A stretch of 64,000 bases of DNA from Hybos culiciformis (lineage: Eukaryota > Arthropoda > Insecta > Diptera > Hybotidae), in NCBI GenBank assembly GCA_964007475.1, contig OZ023275.1:10271829-10335828 (forward strand). Direction: 5' to 3'. Below the pieces are notes generated by a model, which saw only the letters and a program-made list of their open reading frames with translations, was not told where the DNA came from and ran no database searches. The position numbers and the translations under genes are program-made. Below are positions 38,482 to 48,123 of this stretch, piece after piece. How positions within the stretch are numbered: the stretch's first letter is position 1; the number at the start of each line of letters is the position of its first letter.

Positions 38482-41400
38482 AAATTATAAATTATTAATA
38501 TTAATTATCAAATATAATGTACATTAATATATTATATTATAATACAACTATATGCATTATTTCACATTAAGTGTTTACATTAAAGAAGATGTATTTAAGC
38601 AAATATTATTATACATTATATACAATACATGTATAGTTTATATAAATATATAACATATTAGGATAAGGAAGTTATATAAAAATGTGAATTCGAAAATCAT
38701 TGAATTTAAATTCGGAAGAAAAAATAAATTTCTACTATTGTTAAAAAAAAAAACTATAGTGAGTGAATTAAAAAATTAATTATTATTGCTTAATATTCCC
38801 AAAAGCATCATCAATATAAATTTTAATGGTAGACTTGAATGATGTTCTATATACAGCGCTCCAGTATGATTTACTAATTCGAATAAACTTTCAGTTTCTT
38901 TAATTTTATTTAGTATTATAATATATAAATAGGCATACATTCACATTATGTATATATTTATATACATAGAATTTTATGTATATTTTGTATTTACATAATT
39001 ACGGTAACTTAGATCTGTTTTTTTTGTTTTTTCAACGAAAACTTTGTCATTTTCCTAAATCACATTACAATATTTAAAAATGAGATCGAAAATATTTTTT
39101 TAACTCAAATTATTAGATAAACATTTTTAAGAATTCTTTAACAAAAAATGTTGCCATTAGTTTACTTTTTACATATACAATACTTCAGCTAATAAATACT
39201 TAATATTAAAAATTACATAAAAAAACCACTTTCGTCTACCTTTATTATTATCAATTATATTATTTTATTTATAATATTAGAAAATAATGATATAAAAATT
39301 TTTTAAGCCCTTGTTACTCTACAAATTAAAAACTATTAAGATGTAGGTAAAAACATAACTATGTTCACCATTTTTTTATTTAGATATTTTATAAGAAATG
39401 AATAATATAAATTTAGAAATCCCTATGGTCCATTTACCGCTAATTTATATAAAACTTTATAAATTTATCCCAAATTTTTTATTTCTCTAAAAATTATTTT
39501 AAATTTTGCCATAAATAGAAGAAACTACTTAAAAATTTTTAACCAATTTTCGGGAACAAAATTGACGTAAATATTTTTTAATTTGCTCAACTAAGTATTT
39601 TAATGTTAAATTGGATTCTAAATTTTTTGTAAATGAAAATAAAAAGAAAAACAATTTTTTGAGGTTTTTTTTTTATATTACTTAAATCTAAGAACAATCA
39701 TAAATAGATTTTTTTAAAAATTAAAGTGCATTAAATATTTTTTTTTTAGTCAATGATTATTTATATAATATTAATAAAATTTTTAAGTGTGAAGTAGGAA
39801 GAGATTGGATAAGATAAAATTTATTTATGAGCATGTAAGCATTAAGTATCAGAAACAGTTTCACGAAAATTATATAATTACAAATAAATTATGAAATAGG
39901 CTATATTTATATGCCAAAGTATTTAAAAATTTAGAGAATACTGGACGAACAAGAAAGAGGACAAAGATGAACCTTTTCTAAAAAAAAATTATCTAACAAA
40001 CTTAAAAAAGAAAATAGAAACTGAAATCTTCAAAAAAGTAAATAAGTACTTGATAAAAGATCTGCAACAGAAAGGAAACATAATCCTTAAGAGATATATT
40101 GTTCACATTTTATGTCCTTAGTAACTAAATAAAAAAAACCAAATTATAGATAACAAGTCTATATGAAGCATTGGCACTCTATACAAATCTTTAGATGTAC
40201 CTTCATCTTCACATTTAAGCATGAATTTCGAGATGAGTTTCATCGATTAAATTTTTTTTTAACGACAACATGTTTATATGTATATGGTTCATCGACTAAA
40301 TCAGAAAAGATACTTAAGTATAACAATTATTTTGTAGAAAAGGAGTACTATAATTTACATAAATTGTAATAAAAATATTAACAGCGAACTGGAACTGGTA
40401 CCGACTAAAAACATTTTGTAAATTTAAAATATAATTTCAATTCAGGAATCAATTTAGCGTACACAACAATAAAACACATAATAAGATAATTTTAATATAT
40501 TTTTACTTAGTCCTAAAAATAAAAAAACAAATGATTTTCAAAATTTTTGAAAATTTTCTCGGTGTAGTTAAATTGATTTATACAATACAAATTTGGAATG
40601 CAAATTGGAAACCATAAACTAAACCTAATACGGCCTACGCAAAATTTTTTTTATACAAAATCTATTCGAATTTAAGCTTATTTTTTATAGAGGATCCTCT
40701 AAAAGTACTTTTACATCTTGAATATTATATTAAAAATAATCTAAAATTTTTCACAAAATAATTGTTATAGAATTAAAATAACTAACAACAAGCGCTTTCG
40801 TTTGAATGCCCAATACCCCAATCAAAAATGTAAGAATATTCCTATGCATTATATACAAAAATTATACAATATTTAATTGTATTTAAAATTAAGCATTAAA
40901 TTCAAATGACAATTGAATAAATTGCAAAAAAGCAAAAATTGTGAGGTGCAAGCAAGAATTTCTTAATTTTTATGTTTTTTTCTTTAATAAATTAATGTGT
41001 TCGATTTTGCAATTTACTTATAGTATTTTTTTTTTTTAAATAGCTTATTTTACGTTAATTTCAAAATAAGACCGACAGGTATTTTTTATAATTATTATAA
41101 TATTAAAATAAAATTACTTACATTATATAATTGTAGTATTATAAAATTATTTTGAACCAATTTTTAAAAGAACCAATCATAATGATACGCATATTGTATT
41201 ATGTAGAACGCACGCTAGATTTTTTTATCAAAAATATAAAAAAGTTTTTTAAATTTCATAATGTACTAATTATTAGTAAAAATTAATTACACTTTATATG
41301 AAAAAAGAAATAAGAAAAATATATAAGATGCTTAATGAATTTAATAAAAATTTATTTAGATTATTATATAATATAACATATTATTATATATTATATATAG

Positions 41401-42221
41401 GTAGTATATAATTATTAATTATGATTATTGCTATATAATAAAATTTTTTGAAATAGTTTGTTTACGTACATGAATTGTAGTATTTTATGTGATTAAGAAT
41501 TTACTACTAAGTAGCAACCGTTCAGTTTTTAAACTTTAAATTTCCATAAAAAAAATATCAATATTTCAAAATTTTGATTTTAAATTAAAATTAAATTAAT
41601 GCAAATTATAACAGCTACTATGTTCTTTACTGATATTTTATGATGTTAAAATTGATAATGGTTTGATAAATTCTGATCACGTCACGAATGGTTTGGGATA
41701 AAATAATTGCTAAAATTTTTAGTTCACTATATAATCATTTTTTATTTATGTATACAATATACAAAAGTTCAATGCAATTATTTTAAATAAGTTCTACTTT
41801 TTATACTAAAATTATATAACGTTTTAAAATCGTTAAACAGTCGATTAATAAAAAATTGGTGACACTTCGATAAATCTTGATCACATTACGTTAAATATGA
41901 ACATGAACTAAAATAATAGCAGAAAATTTTAATTTGTCAACGATTTATATATGAAATAAAATAATGAATAACTCAAATAAATGTATTTTTTTTCCAATTC
42001 ATTTGAAATTATTTGGTCCATTAACAGTTGATCGAATAAAATATTCTTAAATGTATGTTTTTCTGAAATATAAAATAACAAATAGGTAGGTAGGTACTTA
42101 CTTTCAGCTTTCAGCACAAAGAAAAAAAAAGAAAATAAATAATTCCAATTATTCAAAAGTTATTTTACTAAGAACCAAAAATAAAATTCTTTTTATTCAT
42201 TTTTGATAAAATAATTAATAT
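38482..42221. other. Non-coding interval
   Basis: 3.7 kb of AT-rich sequence downstream of the small gene. AATAAA at 38,723-38,728 is a possible poly(A) signal for it. An imperfect duplication at about 41,640-41,940 is the only structure I see. Open frames here look like noise. Confidence 0.6.
41640..41940. repeat. Imperfect tandem duplication, about 190-bp period
   Basis: The block near 41,670-41,750 (gataaattctgatcacgtca, then gggataaaataattgctaaa) recurs near 41,868-41,940 (gataaatcttgatcacatta, then gaactaaaataatagcagaa) in the same orientation with many substitutions. Unit identity unknown. Confidence 0.45.
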
Positions 42222-42509
42222 ATCGTCGGTCGGCGACGCAAAACTCGTAAGTCTGTTTTTGAAAATTTTACAGGAGACACAAAAAACTGTATTATTCTTA
42301 TTATAATTGGCATTAAATTGCTTAAGATTGGCCAATTTCTAAGCAATATGAATTGAATAAAATCTGTAGCTTCTTACGAAGATTAGTACATTATCTTAGT
42401 TTCAAAAATGTACAAAGTTTGGCCACAAAAGTTCCCAACCTAAATTTTTGAGTTTTTTTTGTCGACAATAGAAGTTCGTAAAAAATATTTAGAGCGTTTT
42501 TATGGGGGT

Positions 42510-43310
42510 TGGACATTTGTCCGCGGGACATTTGTCCGCGATTTGTTTTTGTATCGCGGACATAAAAATGACATTTGTCCGCGATTCAAAATGTCTTTTG
42601 TCCGCCGCGGACAAATGACATTTTCCAAAATGTCATTTGTCCGCGATAAAAATTAATCGCGGACAAATGACATTTTGCAAAATGACATTTGTCCGCTAAA
42701 AATCTGAAAAATCAATCGCGGACAAATGACATTTTGCAAAATGACATTTGTCCGCTAAAAATTAAAAAAAGCAATCGCGGACAAATGACATTTTGGAAAA
42801 TGACATATGTCCGCTAAAAATTTGAGGCTAAAGTGCAGATGACGTGAACCAATCAGAATCGGCACAACAAGAGAGGGTGGTGGGGGGCGGCGGGCGGGCG
42901 GGAGTCCACCCGCCCGCCCGCCGCCCCCCACCACCCTCTCTTTAAGGGGCAAATCGGGCAAAAAAAAAAATTGCATATACAAAATGTATGAACAATTTGG
43001 GGGGACTCTACCCCTCTTCCCTTTTCCAAGCTTCAGACGATTCTGAGTGGTTCACGTAATCTGCAGTATCTCCAAAATTGAAAAATCAATCGCGGACAAA
43101 TGACATTTTGCAAAATGACATTTGTCCGCTAAAAAAACTGAAAAATCAATCGCGGACAAATGACATTTTGCAAAATGACATTTGTCCGCTAAAAATTAAA
43201 AATTTCAATCGCGGACAAATGACATTTTGCAAAATGACATTTGTCCGCTAAAAATTCGAAAAATCAATCGCGGACAAATGACATTTTGCAAAATGACATT
43301 TGTCCGCGAA
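42510..43310. repeat. Tandem array of about 59-bp palindromic units
   Basis: Each unit contains gcggacaaatgacattttgc followed by aaaatgacatttgtccgc, a near-perfect inverted repeat, then a spacer such as taaaaattgaaaaatcaatc. Units lie near 42,657, 42,717, 42,776, 43,091, 43,151, 43,209 and 43,268, with more irregular ones from 42,510. The array is split by the insert at about 42,829-43,073. Each unit could extrude as a hairpin. It differs from a CRISPR array: palindromic through its whole core, spacers near-identical, eukaryotic setting. Confidence 0.9.
42829..43073. mobile_element. Fold-back element with a perfect 32-bp GC-rich inverted repeat
   Basis: Ends are inverted relatives: left agtgcagatgacgtgaacca and right ggttcacgtaatctgcagta. 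At 42,871-42,902 and 42,909-42,940 lie perfect complementary arms made of gagagggtggtgggggg then cggcgggcgggcggg, separated by only 6 bases (agtcca). The insertion splits the palindromic array, with aaaattTga-like sequence at both borders as a possible target duplication. A fragment of a relative lies at 17,352. No coding capacity. Confidence 0.8.
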
Positions 43311-43434
43311 GTTTTCCATACAAATTTTACAGGAAAATTACAGGAAAATGTAAAAAAACATGTTTTGTAAAAAGTAAGACTTACGAGGTTTGCGTCGCCG
43401 ACCGACGATATTATTTATATTCATTAATTTTTAA

Positions 43435-43882
43435 TTAGAATCGTAAAAAAATCGTAATTCCCACAAAAAAACAATATACCGCCAAAAATTTTGTTTCGCT
43501 TATAACAACAGGGGTATGTGCGCCTACGCACGTTGTCAATTCATATTCACTATTTTGACAATCTCCCGTACCAGACAGCGACGCCGATCCATTTTTTTCG
43601 ACGCGATTGTTTGATTTTTGCCCTTCGACTGCTGAGGCCAGTTTACTCAAAAGTAGCTGTTTTATAGAAAATCATGGGCTTAAAAAAAAATCTAGAAAAT
43701 CATCGCCGACATCGTGACTAAAAAAAAACCAACAACAAAAAAGACCAATAAAAAAATATGCGGCTACATTTTTTCTTGACTACAAAGCGGCCAGTTGATT
43801 CAGCCGACGAGTTTTCATCAAGCGGCGATTCAAAAAAATAGTCCAGGCCTGACCGGCGGCGACTGGAAAACACGAAAAATGT
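43435..43882 (-). pseudogene. GC-richer island, possible degenerate coding sequence
   Basis: Between the two palindrome-bearing elements the composition rises, with many CpG. Minus-strand frames read protein-like stretches such as SGLDYFFESPLDENSSAEST (about 43,780-43,850) and KLASAVEGQKSNNRVEKNGS (about 43,590-43,650), separated by stops, frame changes and A-rich runs. I match these to no family. It could be a decayed transposon gene, an exon of an unknown gene, or chance. Confidence 0.25.
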
Positions 43883-44399
43883 GGCACTCCGAAATAATTT
43901 ATACGGACATAGACGAGAAAAACGACATTGTTCATACGATAAATAATGTCGTTTCAAAGCGACATTATTTATACAAAAAAAAAACGACATTATTCATACG
44001 ATAAATAATGTCGTTTTTTTTTGTATAAATAATATCGCTTTTAAAACGACATTATTTATCGTATGAACAATGTTGTTTTTTATCGTATGAATAATGTCAT
44101 TTTTAAAACGACACTATTTATCGTATGTGAGTAAAAAAGATAAAATATTTGTGTGGTAGACACACGGGGAAGGGGGGCAGCAGGTCGTTTAGAAGCGACA
44201 TAATTTATACGAAAAAAAAACGACTTTATTCATATGATAAATAATGTCGTTTTAAAAGCGACTTTATTTATACCCAAAAAAACGACTTTATTTATATATA
44301 AATTATGACGTGCCTGAAAGCGACATAATTCATTTGTATGGTAGGAATAATGTCGTTTTTTCGTATAAATTATGTCCGTATAAATTATTTCGAAACCCC
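43883..44399. mobile_element. Second TIR element with palindromic array, near 9-bp target duplication
   Basis: Ends are inverted copies: ccgaaataatttatacggac on the left and the complement of tcgaaataatttatacggac on the right. The interior is built from repeated palindromic units around aaaacgacattatttatcg and tatgaataatgtcgtttt, interrupted by a short unrelated segment (about 44,130-44,190, with gggaaggggggcag). Flanks gaaaaatgt (43,874-43,882) and gaaaaatat (44,400-44,408) match at 8 of 9 bases, which would fit a 9-bp duplication. No coding capacity. Superfamily inferred only loosely (Mutator-type elements make 9-bp duplications). Confidence 0.7.
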
Positions 44400-45648
44400 G
44401 AAAAATATCTGCTCCGTAGCAAATTATAAACTACGAAAAGCATAGGTATCTATAAAATTTTTATTTACATTGAAATTTGAATGAAAATTTACAAATTTAA
44501 ATTTCATTTTAACTTTTTGGCGCTATTTGAACATTTAAACAAGTGAATTGTGAATAGTTTTTAAAGCAGTGAATAAAGAAATACTGTTGTCCGTTATGAA
44601 GCATTCATGTATGTACCATTAGTACCTACCGTACCTACAGTTATTTATCGAAATAACACCACAAAACTTAACTGCAACAAAATAATTTTGACGAATTTCG
44701 GATAGTTATGTTTATGTTTACATTTCGGCCATTTGTTTGTCGGTATATCAATATTTCATGCAAATATTTACAATAGTTTACATTATTTACAAATTTAGAA
44801 CAGGTTGGTATGAAAAGCTGTTCCTGACTTCTGGACTGAATGTTTTCGAAAATTAATGAAGATTTATTCTTATGCTTTTTCGTACACAATTTTGCAGTTT
44901 ACTTTTATTTTCTTTATTAAATACATACTCACGAACTGAAAAATAAAATACTGAGAAATCAATAAAAAATAATTTACAATAAATTATACATCAAGATGAA
45001 AAAATGCGCCAACAAAACAAGCAAAAGCACACCAAACCAACAATACAAAATGACAAGTCTAAAAAACGGGATTTTCAAATTTGAAATAATAAAAAAATTT
45101 GTTTATAAAATCTGGATGATTTATTACAATTTAAATTTTATTCATAGAAAAACTGAACAAGTACAAGGTAGAAGTTGTAGTGGTAGAAGAAATATAGGTG
45201 CGTCCAGGTTAAACAAAAAACGCTAACGCTGATACGAGTCGAGGGAAAAGTTGAAGTCGACGAAATTTTTACCGATGAATTTCAACGTCGACTTTACTGA
45301 AATCAAGAATTTACACGACGCGACGACGGAAAAAAGTACGGCGTCGGCTCTATTTAAACAAAAAATTAAATTTTTATTCCAAAAAAAAAACACAAGTGCT
45401 GATTCAACAAATAAATTTAGTTCACGTCATTTTGTGCAGAAATTATACACTTTTATACGTCTGTGCTGAGAAAAGGAATTAAAACTAATAGTTTTTTTTT
45501 GTCTTAATATTACTGGTCGTTTTTTATTTGTAAATTAACTTTATTTTAATAATTTAGGAAACAAAAATTAATTCTACGAACTTTAACACTTTCAGGTTAA
45601 TTCTAACTTACCTACCTACTAAAAGGCTGATATTAAACTACATCCATA
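44400..45648 (+). promoter_or_regulatory. Upstream region of Maelstrom
   Basis: 1.2 kb between the second palindrome element and the mael ATG. It should contain the mael promoter and 5' leader, but I cannot place a TATA box or initiator. A CpG-containing patch at about 45,230-45,350 has a small inverted repeat (gttgaagtcgacg / caacgtcgac). Short frames at 44,996 and 45,251 look like chance. Confidence 0.35.
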
Positions 45649-47939
45649 ATGCCGAAAGGAAAAAAAGTAGCTCCATTTATGATTTTTGTGAAAGAATATC
45701 AAAGGAAATATCCAGCTCTCAGCTTACCGGAAGCTATTAATGGTGCAGATCCTGTTTGGCAGGTTAGAAAAAAAAAAAATACAGTGATTTGAAAAGTTAG
45801 TGGTTTTTTTTATTTTTTCAGAGAATGTCAAAAGATGAAAAAAATGCGTACAAAAATTTATCGAAAAATTCAACTATTGAAATGAAAGATAAGAACGAGA
45901 AATATACTTCCCAGGGAGTACCAATGTCTTTTGTAGAAAAAGAAAAACATGACAATGAAATACAACATTCTACAATGTTACACGATATAGCTGATACTGT
46001 GAACAGATATCGTAATGTTGGTACTTTGGCTGATCAAAAATACTATTTCATAATGGGATCTTATTTTTTCAAACAACTTAATGGTTATTACATTCCAGCT
46101 GAAATAGCTTTATGTGAATATAGCTTAAATAATGGAATTACAAAAAAAATGCATGAATTTATTAAGCCAGATGTAGATATTTTTAGTCATACATATGATG
46201 CACAAGAGCATTCAAAAATGACACATGGCCTTCCAATTCCACCTGACTGTTTTGGCGAAGAATTACAAAGAAAATACAAAAAAATTCTAGATTTTATAAA
46301 TATATCTAACAGTGGTTATGCACCTTTGCCACCAGTATACATTCATGAAAAATTTATGCCAATAATAAAATCTATTCTAGATTATTTAAAGGATTCAAGT
46401 GATGAAGATGATTTGAGAGGAATAAAAGTTTATTCATTACAACAATTGTTTTATCAATTAAAAAAAGCTACTGCTGATGTTGGTTCAACAAAAGCACCAA
46501 ACTCGATTCATATAACAAATGCTTTAATTGACCGTGAATATTATGAATATCAGAGCGGAATCGCATGTGAGGTATAATTGGAAACGTTTTTCGATCTTAC
46601 GATTTTATGTCTTCTTTTTAATAGAGGATAGTGTTCTCTATTTCAACAAAAATATATTTTAGATATCTGAACCCTGTGTTTCGTAATTCCAAAAAAAAAA
46701 AGTGAAATTTGTTTTGTGGAATTAATTTTAATGTTATGATTCTCAAAGTTGTTTTAATAAGAAATTTTTGACATTTTTATTTGGACACATAGCAAAACAA
46801 TAATTTTAGTTTTATTTGGTTTCTAAGTTTTCCGGCTATCAACTTATGAAATTAAAAATATGATCATACTTTTTTTTTTTTATTAAAGTTACCAAATCAC
46901 TAGGTGGGATACCTTTTATACTTAAAGAAGTATGGATTTGATAATGGAAAGGAAGTTTAGACGGGATTTAAAAGTGGGACAGTTAGTAGGTAATCATGTA
47001 CACTTTTCTTAAAGCGGCACAAGTCGTAAGTCAAACGTGCGCCAGCTGTCGGGAACAATTTTAATGGGAGAGCATTCCACATTCTCGAGGTGCGAACTGA
47101 AAACGAATCTTCGAAGCTCGTTCTATCACATCTGGGAATTTTGACGAAATGTGGGTGTGACGTTGAAGCGGTACATGTTTGGCGTGAAAATACTTGAAGT
47201 GGAGGAAGTAGGTTCTTTCCTTCCAAGGGCCCTACTTATCGGTATAGAATGAAAATCTGCGTAATTTTTATAAATATTTTGCAAATAAATCCAATAATAT
47301 ATTTTTAATATTTTAGTTCCACGAAAACATCGATAAAAGTAACCATTGTGCTCAGTCATATGTGTGCAGGTGGGCCTTTACACTTTCTGACAACTTATGT
47401 GCTGACATGAACATTGATATTAAACCGGGATTTCATTTACCAGAAGATATCGATTTATCTGTGAATATTAAATCGAATTTTAGTGACTTTGAATCAACCA
47501 TTAGTGAAACAAGCAGTTTCAATACCAATGTAACCCAACCAGGATTCGAATCTTTTAGTTTCAACTCAAGTTTGAACAATAATGATTTCCCTGCGCTTGG
47601 CGGAAGAAGTAAAAAAACTACAGGGATCAAATCTTGTGATGCCTCAACAAGTTTTGAAAGCTGTCCTGATAAAACAATCTCCGATATTGATGTTAATTTA
47701 TGGGCAGTAAGAAGTCAAAATAATAAAAAACCAACATTAGACGAAAAGTATTTTAATGTTAGTTCGAGAGGAAGAGGTTTATTGCTTAATCCATCATCAC
47801 CCCAAGTAACCTTGAATGAATCATCAATTTCAATAAGTTCAAAGAAATCTCATGGAAGAGGTATTTATTTATTTCAAGTAGAATTTGTTTATATATTTGA
47901 TACAATTTAGAAATTAAAGTTAAAGGAAAATTTGAATGA
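45649..47939 (+). CDS. mael: Maelstrom (HMG-box piRNA-pathway protein)
   Basis: Maelstrom acts in germline nuage and nucleus in piRNA-directed transposon silencing. Exons 45,649-45,762, 45,822-46,571, 47,317-47,860 and probably 47,911-47,939 join in frame (about 478 residues; Drosophila Mael about 462). The start MPKGKKVAPFMIFVKEYQRK and DPVWQRMSKDEKNAYK form the N-terminal HMG box. The central MAEL domain (RNase H-like fold in known structures) spans roughly 90-320, with YYIPAEIALCEYSLNNGI, SKMTHGLP and, after the third intron border, NHCAQSYVCRWAFTLSD with its conserved His/Cys pattern. The C-terminal 150 residues are Ser/Asn-rich with NDFPALGG and Arg-Gly motifs (SRGRG). The last exon adds only EIKVKGKFE after a 50-base intron; without it the protein would read through the donor and stop soon after. 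An antisense LINE fragment lies in intron 2. Confidence 0.93.
46869..47230 (-). mobile_element. LINE 3'-end fragment, copy 2, antisense in mael intron
   Basis: Minus-strand frame 47,226-46,957 reads HFVKIPRCDRTSFEDSFSVR, then TSRMWNALPLKLFP and FKKSVHDYLL, the C-terminal signature of Jockey/CR1-type reverse transcriptase proteins. The frame ends at a stop, followed by about 75 bases of 3' UTR and a 12-base poly(T) on the plus strand (46,870-46,881), that is a poly(A) tail. Only the last 90 codons survive (5' truncation). Related to 37,561-37,875. Confidence 0.85.
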
Positions 47940-48117
47940 GGCTGGAAAAACAGTATTACACAACGAATTGTTTGTTTAACCTCCTCAACTCCTAATGATA
48001 ATTTAAAGAAATCTTGAGAAAGATATGATTAGTTTGTACAACTTTCGAATTATTGCGACTTAACTGTTCCACGTTTTACTAGAATATTTAAAACAAGCAT
48101 AAAAGTAATAATTTGAT

Positions 48118-48123
48118 AATAAA
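48118..48123 (+). terminator. Candidate poly(A) signal of mael
   Basis: AATAAA lies 179 bases after the proposed mael stop codon and is followed by a T-rich stretch. Chance occurrence is frequent in this AT-rich DNA. Confidence 0.35.

Larger units (their letters stand above)
42222..43409. mobile_element. TIR element carrying an internal palindromic satellite
   Basis: Terminal inverted repeats of 33 bp with a single mismatch bound the element: left starts ATCGTCGGTCGGCGACGCAA at 42,222 and right ends at 43,409 as its complement, both including ctcgtaagtct. Flanks are AT-rich and the target duplication is ambiguous. There is no transposase. The right two thirds is an array of palindromes (listed separately), itself interrupted by a fold-back element. 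The left 290 bp is ordinary AT-rich filler. This is a non-autonomous DNA element of unassigned superfamily. Confidence 0.8.

Noticed and set aside
42755..42982. Minus-strand frame with a Gly/Pro/Arg-rich stretch
   Set aside because: It is the translation of the GC-rich inverted repeat of the fold-back element, not a gene.
42510..43310. CRISPR-like regular repeat array
   Set aside because: Units are full palindromes with near-identical AT spacers, bounded by transposon-type inverted repeats, in a eukaryotic gene neighbourhood with no cas genes.
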